NCBI RefSeq assembly: GCF_018918235.1
Contig: NZ_JAHLQE010000093.1
Location: forward strand, 1 to 33,963
DNA: 33,963 nucleotides
Direction of reading: 5' to 3'
Source: Eubacterium sp. MSJ-13
GTDB lineage: Bacteria; Bacillota; Clostridia; Lachnospirales; Lachnospiraceae
Position 1 is the first letter of the stretch, and the number at the start of each line of letters is the position of its first letter. The notes under the pieces are model-generated. The model searched no databases. It was not told the DNA's origin and was given only the letters and a program-made list of their open reading frames with translations. Both the position numbers and the translations under genes were made by a program. Of this stretch, positions 27,066-33,963 are shown piece by piece.

Positions 27066-27094
27066 ATTTTACCCTATTTCTTATATATGGTCAA
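27066..27094 (-). promoter_or_regulatory. Promoter of tRNA-Thr
   Basis: TTGACC (27094-27089), a 17-bp spacer and TAAAAT (27071-27066) on the minus strand, about 11 bases before the tRNA 5' end. The near-consensus match and the position make this a convincing sigma-A promoter. Confidence 0.75.
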
Positions 27095-27115
27095 GTATTT
27101 TTTTATATTTAATAT

Positions 27116-27832
27116 CTATTTTAATAGTTTATCAACCTCTTCATCTGTCAATCTTCTATATTCACCACATTTTAAATCTTCATCCAGCAAAAGTGCTCCC
27201 ATACTTACTCTTTTAAGATATGTAACTGTTTTCCCAAGCTTCTTCATCATTCTTTTAACCTGATGAAACTTACCTTCATGTATCGTTAAAATACACGATG
27301 ATACTCCTCTTTCCATATCTGTTTTAATATCTGACATATCAGCAGGAAGCGTAAGTTTCTCCTCTCCGATATCCAGTCCCTCTTTTACTTTTCTTCTATC
27401 AGTTTCATTAAGTATTCCTGATACTTCTACATAATATCGCTTTTTAACATGTTTTTTAGGTGACAATAATTTGTGTGCAAGTTCACCATTATTAGTAATA
27501 AGTAAAAGTCCCTCTGTATCTATATCCAGTCTTCCGACAGGAAATAAATCTTTTTTTTCAGATGTCTCTATTATATCCACAACCGTTTTATGTTCTTTAT
27601 CAGTCGTTGCTGATACATATCCCTGCGGCTTATTTAACATATAATATTCATATTTATTATAAGATATCTCCCTGCCATCTACCACTATCTGTGATATATT
27701 TTCGTCAACCTTTGTCTCCGGTCTTGTTACTTCTTTGCCATCTACTAAAACTCTTCCTGACCTTATTAACTTCTTCACGCTGCTTCTTGACCCCACAGAC
27801 ATTTCTGTCAGGTACTTATCTAATCTTATCAT
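27116..27832 (-). CDS. rsuA: 16S rRNA pseudouridine synthase RsuA
   Basis: This 238-residue enzyme of the RsuA/RluB/E/F family makes a pseudouridine in rRNA, classically position 516 of 16S. An N-terminal S4 RNA-binding domain (about 1-60; RLDKYLTEMSVGSRSSVKKL) is followed by the catalytic domain with GRLDIDTEGLLLITNNGEL, which holds the catalytic aspartate, and later KKRYYVEV and KFHQVKRMMKKLG. The small size, S4 domain and motif pattern favour RsuA over RluB. The start is ATG 27832 with AAGGGGA upstream; a longer reading begins before that site. It lies alone between tRNA-Thr and a repeat-bearing gap. Confidence 0.9.
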   Translation of the reverse strand: MIRLDKYLTEMSVGSRSSVKKLIRSGRVLVDGKEVTRPETKVDENISQIVVDGREISYNKYEYYMLNKPQGYVSATTDKEHKTVVDIIETSEKKDLFPVGRLDIDTEGLLLITNNGELAHKLLSPKKHVKKRYYVEVSGILNETDRRKVKEGLDIGEEKLTLPADMSDIKTDMERGVSSCILTIHEGKFHQVKRMMKKLGKTVTYLKRVSMGALLLDEDLKCGEYRRLTDEEVDKLLK

Positions 27833-28151
27833 CGATATTCCCCTTATCATAAATTTCCATACTAATACAACGAAAAGTCAAGCGGATATTCGCAATCCGC
27901 TTTGCTACTTGCTTGATAGTGTTAAAATTGCAGGATTGTTCTATTCATCAATTATTCATTGTACCAAAAAATGAGCTGAGCCTAACAAAATACCTATACT
28001 TCATTATACGGTATTTATCATACCTTAAATGAAAATATCCATATTATGATAGTCCAGCTCATAACTTGTTCTAATATTAAGATAATATATATACAAATCA
28101 TAATATCATCTAATGATATCTGGTGTGAACGGTATTTTACACCAATACGAC
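27833..28151. other. Gap between rsuA and glgA
   Basis: 319 bases without a gene. It holds a hairpin-plus-tail repeat (27881-27926), distant complementary 8-mers ATGAGCTG and CAGCTCAT, an ATATCAT/ATGATAT hairpin near 28105-28118, and an imperfect TGGTGTGAA hairpin at 28121-28144 that has no T-run. No clear terminator for glgA was found. Confidence 0.6.
27881..27926 (+). repeat. Hairpin-plus-tail repeat, copy 1
   Basis: AGCGGAT (27881-27887) and ATCCGCT (27895-27901) form a hairpin, followed after 5 bases by the tail ACTTGCTTGATAGTGTTAAA (27907-27926). The same tail with one change follows a different hairpin at the right edge of the window on the minus strand. Possibly a REP-like or transposon-end sequence. 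Confidence 0.55.
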
Positions 28152-29588
28152 CTATAGTCTGTCGTACAAATCTGCATACTTAAGTGCTGACTGTCCCCAT
28201 GAGAAATCTTTTGCCATTCCTCTGTCAATAATCTTATTCCATTCACGCTTGCGATTAAAATATACATCTTTTGCATAACGGATAGTGTTTAACATCTCAT
28301 GTGCATTGTAATTGCAGAATGAAAATCCTGTTCCTTTGTTCTCATATTCGTTATACGGCTCTACAGTATCCTTAAGACCACCGGTCTCACGCACAATAGG
28401 AACCGTTCCATATCTCAAACTCATCAACTGACTAAGTCCACATGGTTCAAAAAGAGATGGCATAAGAAATGCATCACATGCTGCGTATATCTTATGTGAA
28501 CGCTCATTTGAATAATATATATTGGCAGATACTCTGTCATGATATTTCCACTCATAGTGACGGAACAAATGCTCATATTTTTCTTCACCTGTTCCAAGTA
28601 CGACAAGCTGTGTATCTTCCGCACATATTTCCTCAATTACATAATCAACAAGATCAAGACCTTTCTGGTCTGTAAGTCTTGATACAATACCTATCATAAA
28701 TTTCTTATCATTTTCTTCAAGACCAAGTTCTTTCTGAAGCGCTCTCTTATTCTTAATCTTTTCTCTTCTAAATGATTTTGCCGAATAGTTTCTATAAATG
28801 AGTGGATCTGTCTCAGGATTATACTCATCATAGTCAAGTCCATTCACAATACCATAAAGAGAATTGTCTCTTGCACGCATAAGTCCATCAAGTTTTTCTC
28901 CATAAAACGGCATCTTAATCTCTTCTGCATATGATTCACTAACTGTAGTAACAAGGTCTGCATATACTATACCACCTTTAAGATAGTTAGCATCACCATA
29001 CGCCTCAAGCTTATCTGATGTAAAAAATGATGGATTTATACCTGTAATATCCTTAACCTTCTGTAAATCCCATACACCCTGAAATTTAAGATTATGTATA
29101 GTCATGATAGTCTTAATATTTGTATAAAACGGATTTTCCTGGAACATATCGTGAAGATATACAGGAATAAGTCCCGTCTGCCAGTCATGACAATGGATAA
29201 CATCAGGATGAAAATCAAGACTTGGAAGTGATGATAATGCTGCCTTACAGAAAAATGCAAACTTTTCTATGTCCTCATGTATATAACCATATGGTTTTGG
29301 TCCTGCAAAATAAAATTCATTATCAACAAAATAAAATGTAACGCCTTCATACTGCATCTCCATGATACCTACATACTGTTTACGCCACGCAAGATCTATA
29401 TAAAAATGTGTTTTATACACCATCTTGTTCTTCCATTCATCAGGAATACATGCATATTTTGGTATCATAACTCTGACATCATACTTTTTCTTGTCAAAAC
29501 ACTTCGGCAGTGACCCCACTACATCTGCTAACCCTCCTGTTTTAATAAAGGGAACACACTCTGATGCCACAAATAAAATATTTTTCAA
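28152..29588 (-). CDS. glgA: Glycogen synthase
   Basis: This 478-residue GT5 glycosyltransferase extends alpha-1,4-glucan from ADP-glucose. The N-terminal KTGGLADVVGSLPK (K16) is the ADP-glucose binding motif. HCHDWQTGLIPVYL and MTIHNLKFQG are typical of GlgA. The C-terminal half has IGIVSRLTDQKGLDL and the PSLFEPCGLSQLMSLRYG motif with the catalytic-site glutamate. The start is an unusual TTG at 29588: AAGGAGG lies nine bases upstream and the product then begins KNILFVASE, as the family does; a TTG three codons earlier is too close to the ribosome binding site. No other glg genes adjoin it. Glycogen storage fits the life of a sporulating gut-type anaerobe. Confidence 0.94.
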   Translation of the reverse strand: MKNILFVASECVPFIKTGGLADVVGSLPKCFDKKKYDVRVMIPKYACIPDEWKNKMVYKTHFYIDLAWRKQYVGIMEMQYEGVTFYFVDNEFYFAGPKPYGYIHEDIEKFAFFCKAALSSLPSLDFHPDVIHCHDWQTGLIPVYLHDMFQENPFYTNIKTIMTIHNLKFQGVWDLQKVKDITGINPSFFTSDKLEAYGDANYLKGGIVYADLVTTVSESYAEEIKMPFYGEKLDGLMRARDNSLYGIVNGLDYDEYNPETDPLIYRNYSAKSFRREKIKNKRALQKELGLEENDKKFMIGIVSRLTDQKGLDLVDYVIEEICAEDTQLVVLGTGEEKYEHLFRHYEWKYHDRVSANIYYSNERSHKIYAACDAFLMPSLFEPCGLSQLMSLRYGTVPIVRETGGLKDTVEPYNEYENKGTGFSFCNYNAHEMLNTIRYAKDVYFNRKREWNKIIDRGMAKDFSWGQSALKYADLYDRL

Positions 29589-29621
29589 TAAAACCAACCT
29601 CCTTCGCCAATGTTTATATAC

Positions 29622-29627
29622 ATTATA
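29622..29627 (-). promoter_or_regulatory. Probable -10 element for glgA
   Basis: A perfect TATAAT on the minus strand about 34 bases before the glgA start codon, in the gap after spo0A. The -35 region is weak (TTTTCA at 17-bp spacing), so the promoter may need an activator or be weak. Confidence 0.4.
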
Positions 29628-29664
29628 CCCTAATTTGTTGGCTCTGAAAAGTATTTTCTATATT

Positions 29665-30477
29665 TTAAACTATCATTTTCCTGTTCATTTTGTATTCAAG
29701 CCTTATTTTGTCAGAAATAAGTGCTACAAATTCTGAATTAGTTGGTTTTCCCTTTCCAGAACTTACAGTGTAACCAAAAAGTTCTTCAATGGTATCAACT
29801 TTTCCTCTGCTCCATGCAACTTCGATAGCATGCCTTATCGCCCTTTCAACTCTGCTTGATGTCGTCTTATGATTCTTTGCTATAGTAGGGTACAATCTTT
29901 TTGTAATCGCCCCAAGCATCTCATCATCATTTACAGACATGATAATTGCATCTCTAAGATACTGATATCCTTTTATATGTGCCGGCACACCTATCTCATG
30001 TATTATGTCAGTTACATCTGCTTCAAGATTATATGATTTTTTTAACATTGTACTGCCATTCTCATATACCGTATTTATAACATGATTTTCAACATTCTCC
30101 TCACTTAAAGCATTCCTTATTCTTGAAAGTACCATCTGTGTGTCAAAAGGTTTGAGAATATAATACGATGCTCCAAGCATAAATGCATTTTCTGTCACAC
30201 TCTCCTGACTAACTGCTGAAATAACTATTATCTTTGGAACTGAAGTTATCTTCTTTTTTTCTTTTAACCTTTCCATAACACCCAGTCCATCAATTCTTGG
30301 CATTATGAGGTCAAGTAAGACCACATCTGGATTGTAGACTTCTATTTTTTTCAATGCCTCCTCACCGTCAGCCGCCGTTGCCACTACATCCATATCCGTT
30401 TCTTTTGTGATAGCATCCTTAAGTAAATTAACTATTCTGCTGTTGTCGTCAACTACTAAAACTTTGATGTTGTCCAT
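29665..30477 (-). CDS. spo0A: Sporulation master regulator Spo0A
   Basis: This 270-residue response regulator commits cells to sporulation. The receiver domain has D10/D11, phosphoacceptor D56 in [13 protein letters not shown], and KPFDTQ. The C-terminal effector domain is diagnostic: [38 protein letters not shown] and [13 protein letters not shown] form the helix-turn-helix that reads 0A boxes. The start is ATG 30477, with GGAGG 5 bases upstream; the TTG before it overlaps that site. It follows spoIVB by 189 bases, the usual recN-spoIVB-spo0A order of Firmicutes. Confidence 0.98.
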   Translation of the reverse strand: MDNIKVLVVDDNSRIVNLLKDAITKETDMDVVATAADGEEALKKIEVYNPDVVLLDLIMPRIDGLGVMERLKEKKKITSVPKIIVISAVSQESVTENAFMLGASYYILKPFDTQMVLSRIRNALSEENVENHVINTVYENGSTMLKKSYNLEADVTDIIHEIGVPAHIKGYQYLRDAIIMSVNDDEMLGAITKRLYPTIAKNHKTTSSRVERAIRHAIEVAWSRGKVDTIEELFGYTVSSGKGKPTNSEFVALISDKIRLEYKMNRKMIV

Positions 30478-30490
30478 GTTTACCTCCAAA

Positions 30491-30499
30491 TTCGACTTT
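30491..30499 (-). promoter_or_regulatory. Possible 0A box near spo0A start
   Basis: Minus strand AAAGTCGAA shares the GTCGAA core of the 0A box (TTTGTCRAA). With only the core conserved and its place next to the ribosome binding site, it is weak. Confidence 0.2.
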
Positions 30500-30565
30500 T
30501 TGTTTTTCTACTTATTGATAATATTCCCATACTCATCATATTTCAACGGTAAACACTCTCTACTT

Positions 30566-30574
30566 TTCGACTAA
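30566..30574 (-). promoter_or_regulatory. Possible 0A box upstream of spo0A
   Basis: Minus strand TTAGTCGAA differs from TTTGTCGAA at one position and lies about 90 bases before the spo0A start. Autoregulation by Spo0A-P is known in Bacillus, so a site here would make sense. Confidence 0.35.
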
Positions 30575-30666
30575 TACCTACCTGTTATATCAATTTTTTT
30601 TAAGTTTTTCTAATATACCACACCTTTTGACAGCATCATTTTACTTTATACAGCAGCGGCCTGTTA

Positions 30667-31917
30667 CTATTTAAACATTTTTTCAATAAATATCGCATAA
30701 CCACGGGCAGGATTATCTACAAATACATGTGTGACCGCGCCTACTATCTTTCCGCCCTGCACTATAGGTGAACCACTCATTCCCTGCACTATTCCCCCTG
30801 TTTTTTCTAGCAGTTTTTTATCTGTAACTTTAATAATCATATCCTTATTTTCTTTTGAATTCTGAAATATATTGCAGATTTCAACTTCATATTTTTCTAT
30901 ATTTTCACCAAGCTGGCACATTATAAATGCTTTCCCTTCAGTAATATCCTGTTTTAGTGCAACAGGCAGTGCAGATTTTTCTTCAAAACTAAAACCTTCC
31001 TTACCTTTGTCCATTTCACCCTTTATTCCTGAATCGTTGTTTACAATAATGCTCCCTATACGACACCTGTCAGATAACTCAACACTGCCCGATATCTGCC
31101 CTGGCACACCTTTTTTGCTTGGTATTATCCTATTAACAACAGCTTCATACAAACCACCTGCTGATATATCAATAAGCAGTCCTGTGTCTGCATCTGCTAT
31201 ACCATGTCCAAGTGCTGCATATGTGTTATTCTTCGCTATATATGTTATAGTTCCTATTCCCTCTGTGTCTTCACGAAGCCATGTTCCAATCTTTATTTTT
31301 CCATCTTCACCCTCTATTCCTTTAATCTTTACATCAATCTTTTCTCTTCCCCTGCGAACTTTCATTTTAATATTTCCAGCGCCAATTACCTGTAAAATAT
31401 TTTCAATATCATCTATAGATGAAACTTCCTTTCCATCTACCATATAAATATAATCTCCCGCCTGAAGTATATTCTTTGCTGGATTGTAACTGTTTCCACC
31501 TTTTCCCTGAATTGCAGATGTTCCAAGAACCATGACACCCCTGGCATTAACATAAATCCCTGCCGCTTTTCCCGATGGCATCACTTTCTGTTTTTTTATG
31601 ACATTAAATTTTATATCTCTATAATGTATAAGTCCAAATAATTTAAGTTCAGCCTTGCAGCTTCCTGAACTTTTCCCTGCTATAACTTTAAGGCTTCCAC
31701 CTTTATTAGAATTATTAAATACCTTTATATCATCATTTGATATACTGTTGCATTGAACCGGAAGATTAAAATCAAATGATTCTTCTGTATTTTCAACAAT
31801 ATTTATACTCGCAGGTATCTTTTTATCAAGATACCAAATATAGTATAAAACAGAAACAATAATATCCAATGCCAATAATCCTATAAGTATAAACTGATAA
31901 TATTTCTTTCTCTGCAT
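30667..31917 (-). CDS. spoIVB: SpoIVB peptidase
   Basis: This 416-residue S55 serine protease is made in the forespore and secreted to the intermembrane space, where it signals pro-sigma-K processing in Bacillus. The parts are: a membrane anchor/signal (about 8-29), a PDZ domain (about 105-190; GKAAGIYVNARGV, LQAGDYIYMVDG), and the S55 protease domain. The latter has the catalytic histidine in ALGHGIADADTG (H238) and serine in VQGMSGSPIVQ (S381), close to H236 and S378 of B. subtilis; the third residue is probably D366 in IKVTD. The start is ATG 31917 with GGAGG eight bases upstream; a longer reading begins before it. Confidence 0.96.
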   Translation of the reverse strand: MQRKKYYQFILIGLLALDIIVSVLYYIWYLDKKIPASINIVENTEESFDFNLPVQCNSISNDDIKVFNNSNKGGSLKVIAGKSSGSCKAELKLFGLIHYRDIKFNVIKKQKVMPSGKAAGIYVNARGVMVLGTSAIQGKGGNSYNPAKNILQAGDYIYMVDGKEVSSIDDIENILQVIGAGNIKMKVRRGREKIDVKIKGIEGEDGKIKIGTWLREDTEGIGTITYIAKNNTYAALGHGIADADTGLLIDISAGGLYEAVVNRIIPSKKGVPGQISGSVELSDRCRIGSIIVNNDSGIKGEMDKGKEGFSFEEKSALPVALKQDITEGKAFIMCQLGENIEKYEVEICNIFQNSKENKDMIIKVTDKKLLEKTGGIVQGMSGSPIVQGGKIVGAVTHVFVDNPARGYAIFIEKMFK

Positions 31918-32035
31918 GATAATATCCTCCAGTAAAGACATTTGTCACTGCTAACACATGTAATGTAAACAGAAACAGACATTTTCTTTTCTGATAAATA
32001 TAATCTGCAAATATATTAAAAGTATTCACAACATT

Positions 32036-33745
32036 CTATGCTGTTAATTTTCTGACAAAACTTTCTTTTTCCGTTCTTGCAAGCTGCTCCATCTCCCTTG
32101 CGCTCTCTATAACGGCCTCCGTTATCTTAGCTCCACCTAATATTCTTGCAAGTTCATCTACACGTTCCTCCTCGGACAGTTTCCTTATAACGGTACTTGT
32201 ATGATTTTTTATATTATTTTTTTCTATAAGATAGTGATTATCCGCCATAGCTGCTATCTGTGCAAGATGTGATATACATATAACCTGATGTGACCTGCCT
32301 ATAAATGCCATCTTTTCAGCAACCTTCTGTGCAGTTCTTCCACTTATCCCTACATCTATCTCATCAAATATAAGTGTACTAATCGAATCATGTTCAGCTA
32401 AAACAGCTTTTACAGCAAGCATAATACGCGATAACTCACCACCTGATGCCGCACTTCCTATAGGTTTCAATGCCTCACCAGGATTTGTCGATATCATAAA
32501 CTCAATATCGTCCTTTCCGTGTACACCAAAATCATCAAGCTCCCTGATGGCAATTTCAAATTTAACCTGCAAAAAATTAAGATCAATAAGCGCATCTGTA
32601 ATTTTTTTCTCAAGCTCTTTTGAACAAACTTTTCTAATGTTTGAAATCTGTTCTGCAAGTTCAGATAATTTTTCTTTGTATAATTTTATCTTTCTCTCCA
32701 ACTCTGCCTTGTATTCCTCATAAGCCTCATATTTTTCTAATTTTATCTGAAGATTTTTAGCATAATTTTCTACAAGCTCCGTAGTAGCTCCATACTTTGC
32801 CTTAATCCCCCTCACAAGATCAAGTCTTTGCTCTACCTTGTTAAACTCCTCACCTGTATCTTCTATATCTGAAGCATATGCCTGAAGATCCCTGTTAAAA
32901 TCCATGATAAGTTCATCTATATCTGAAATCTGCTCTGCAAGATTTTTAAGATTTGAATCATACTCGCTGATTTTTCCTAAAATGCGCGAACTTCTGCCAA
33001 GCATCTGAGATACATTCTCCATACTATCATCAGAACTTCCCATCAAAGAATAAACCTCACTTATTCCTCTTTCTATCTCTCCTGCATTTGAAAGATAGCG
33101 GTACCTCTCCTGTAATTTGGCTTCCTCTCCCTTTACAAGATGTGCATTTTCAATCTGCTCAAGTTCATATCTGATAAATGATTCCTCCCTGAGTCTCTCC
33201 TCCTCAGATATCTCCCTCTCACCTTTTTTTGTAAGCAGACTTTTATATTCTCTGTACATCTCACCAAATCTTACATCTTTTCCACACATTTTATCTCCAA
33301 CATATCTGTCAACTATCTCCATATGTTTGTGTTTGTGAAGAAGTGACTGCTGTTCATTCTGACCATGAATGTCGATAAGGATATCTGCTATGCTCCTAAG
33401 CATGGATACACTTACCGTCTCACCATTTACACGGTTTATAGTGCGTCCTTTAGTAACTTTTCTTGATATAACGACCATATCATCTTCAAGAGAAATCCCC
33501 AAATCCTCAAGTTCATGTATCTGCTCATCTGTCTCTGCAAGAAATGTAAGCTCTATCAATGCAAACTCAGCCCCGCTTCTGATGATATCCTTAGAAACCT
33601 TACCTCCAAGTGCAATGTTTATGGAACCAATAATAATGGACTTGCCGGCTCCCGTCTCACCAGTAAGAACATTCAACCCCTCTGAAAATTCCACCTCTAT
33701 CTCATCTATAACAGCTAAATTCTTAACATGAAGATTCAACAACAT
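32036..33745 (-). CDS. recN: DNA repair protein RecN
   Basis: This 569-residue SMC-like ATPase acts early in double-strand break repair. The N-terminal Walker A GETGAGKS (29-36) lies in the typical RecN start (NLAVIDEIEVEF, GLNVLTGETGAGKS). A central coiled-coil arm (about 160-380) is rich in Glu and Lys. The C-terminal ABC signature SGGELSRIMLAVKAVLA and Walker B LIFDEIDVGISGRTAQKV complete the head. HGQNEQQSLL is the conserved RecN Q-loop region. The ATG has GGAGG upstream. A LexA-type box lies within its promoter, so DNA-damage induction is likely. spoIVB and spo0A follow, the normal order in Firmicutes. Confidence 0.97.
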   Translation of the reverse strand: MLLNLHVKNLAVIDEIEVEFSEGLNVLTGETGAGKSIIIGSINIALGGKVSKDIIRSGAEFALIELTFLAETDEQIHELEDLGISLEDDMVVISRKVTKGRTINRVNGETVSVSMLRSIADILIDIHGQNEQQSLLHKHKHMEIVDRYVGDKMCGKDVRFGEMYREYKSLLTKKGEREISEEERLREESFIRYELEQIENAHLVKGEEAKLQERYRYLSNAGEIERGISEVYSLMGSSDDSMENVSQMLGRSSRILGKISEYDSNLKNLAEQISDIDELIMDFNRDLQAYASDIEDTGEEFNKVEQRLDLVRGIKAKYGATTELVENYAKNLQIKLEKYEAYEEYKAELERKIKLYKEKLSELAEQISNIRKVCSKELEKKITDALIDLNFLQVKFEIAIRELDDFGVHGKDDIEFMISTNPGEALKPIGSAASGGELSRIMLAVKAVLAEHDSISTLIFDEIDVGISGRTAQKVAEKMAFIGRSHQVICISHLAQIAAMADNHYLIEKNNIKNHTSTVIRKLSEEERVDELARILGGAKITEAVIESAREMEQLARTEKESFVRKLTA

Positions 33746-33798
33746 AAAATAAACCTCCTCAAACTCTGATGTTCTCTATTTCACTTTTGTCTATATGA

Positions 33799-33827
33799 AT
33801 ACTATCACACGAACAACTGTTTGTCAA
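33799..33827 (-). promoter_or_regulatory. recN promoter with embedded LexA-type SOS box
   Basis: Consensus TTGACA (33827-33822), a 17-bp spacer and TAGTAT (33804-33799) on the minus strand. The plus-strand sequence CGAACAACTGTTTG at 33810-33823 matches the Gram-positive LexA box (CGAACRNRYGTTYG) at all but one position and fills the spacer, so a bound repressor would block polymerase. A weaker half-match, AGAACATATTTTCT, lies just upstream at 33827-33840. Confidence 0.7.
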
Positions 33828-33858
33828 GAACATATTTTCTGAACAAACTTTCGTATCA

Positions 33859-33907
33859 AAAAAGAAGTATTACACATGCTGTTAAACATTATGTAATACT
33901 TCTTTTT
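33859..33907. terminator. Bidirectional terminator upstream of recN
   Basis: Perfect 16-bp arms AAAAAGAAGTATTACA (33859-33874) and TGTAATACTTCTTTTT (33892-33907) flank a 17-nt loop. A/T runs on both sides allow termination in both directions. It probably ends the gene upstream of recN, which lies outside the window. Confidence 0.75.
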
Positions 33908-33908
33908 A

Positions 33909-33963
33909 TTTAACACTATCAAGTAAGTCCCCCACTTCTATTGCGTAGAGCAATAAGTGGGGG
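33909..33963 (-). repeat. Hairpin-plus-tail repeat, copy 2, cut by the window edge
   Basis: CCCCCACTTCTATTGC pairs with GCAATAAGTGGGGG (33929-33963, one or two bulged bases). On the minus strand this hairpin is followed at once by ACTTACTTGATAGTGTTAAA (33928-33909), which matches the tail of copy 1 at 19 of 20 positions. The element runs to the end of the window and may continue. Confidence 0.55.

Noticed and set aside
28121-28144. Hairpin after glgA as its terminator
   Set aside because: The stem is imperfect and no T-run follows on the minus strand.

Overview
The window looks like chromosomal core sequence from a low-GC, spore-forming, chemotactic Firmicute, most likely a member of the Lachnospiraceae. 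The evidence is spo0A and spoIVB beside recN, an AT-rich genome, strong AGGAGG-type ribosome binding sites, cheV and an MCP, and an NADP-type glutamate dehydrogenase. This is family-level inference from protein resemblance; I cannot name the species. Nearly all genes lie on the minus strand. The only plus-strand gene is gdhA.

Region by region: (1) 1-3.5 kb holds an HD-GYP c-di-GMP phosphodiesterase-like protein and a DUF2442-MCP pair. (2) 3.6-11.35 kb is a sugar-uptake block: a MalT-type LuxR regulator, a beta-glucoside-type PTS permease (EIIBCA), ptsI interrupted by an in-frame TAG, and a LicT-type antiterminator. Two RAT/terminator pairs are visible, one before licT and one between licT and ptsI. 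A 143-bp structured element with terminal inverted repeats sits in the licT leader. (3) 11.4-14.6 kb holds smpB and rnr, which act in ribosome rescue and RNA decay. (4) 14.7-18.5 kb holds an unrecognised acidic membrane protein carrying repeated DDIMSML-type motifs, coupled to cheV and preceded by a lipoprotein gene. (5) 18.6-23.4 kb holds an OmpR-type two-component system, a small membrane protein, a membrane-anchored trigger-factor-like FKBP protein and a HAD phosphatase; the first four form a likely envelope-quality operon. (6) 23.4-25.4 kb is a structure-rich divergent intergenic region and gdhA. (7) 25.4-29.6 kb holds a zinc-ribbon protein coupled to a zinc-dependent phospholipase C-like protein, a cloverleaf repeat, tRNA-Thr(CGU), rsuA and glgA. 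(8) 29.6-33.96 kb holds spo0A, spoIVB and recN. The recN promoter contains a LexA-type box, and a terminator and a palindromic repeat follow at the window edge.

The strongest unexplained items are: the acidic protein next to cheV, whose repeated motifs resemble the CheY-P-binding N-terminus of FliM; the amber codon in ptsI within an operon whose RNA switches look intact; the 143-bp element; a perfect 29-bp palindrome upstream of gdhA; a possible small RNA beside it; and two copies of a repeat in which a variable hairpin is followed by a conserved 20-nt tail. No CRISPR array, prophage or complete insertion sequence was seen.
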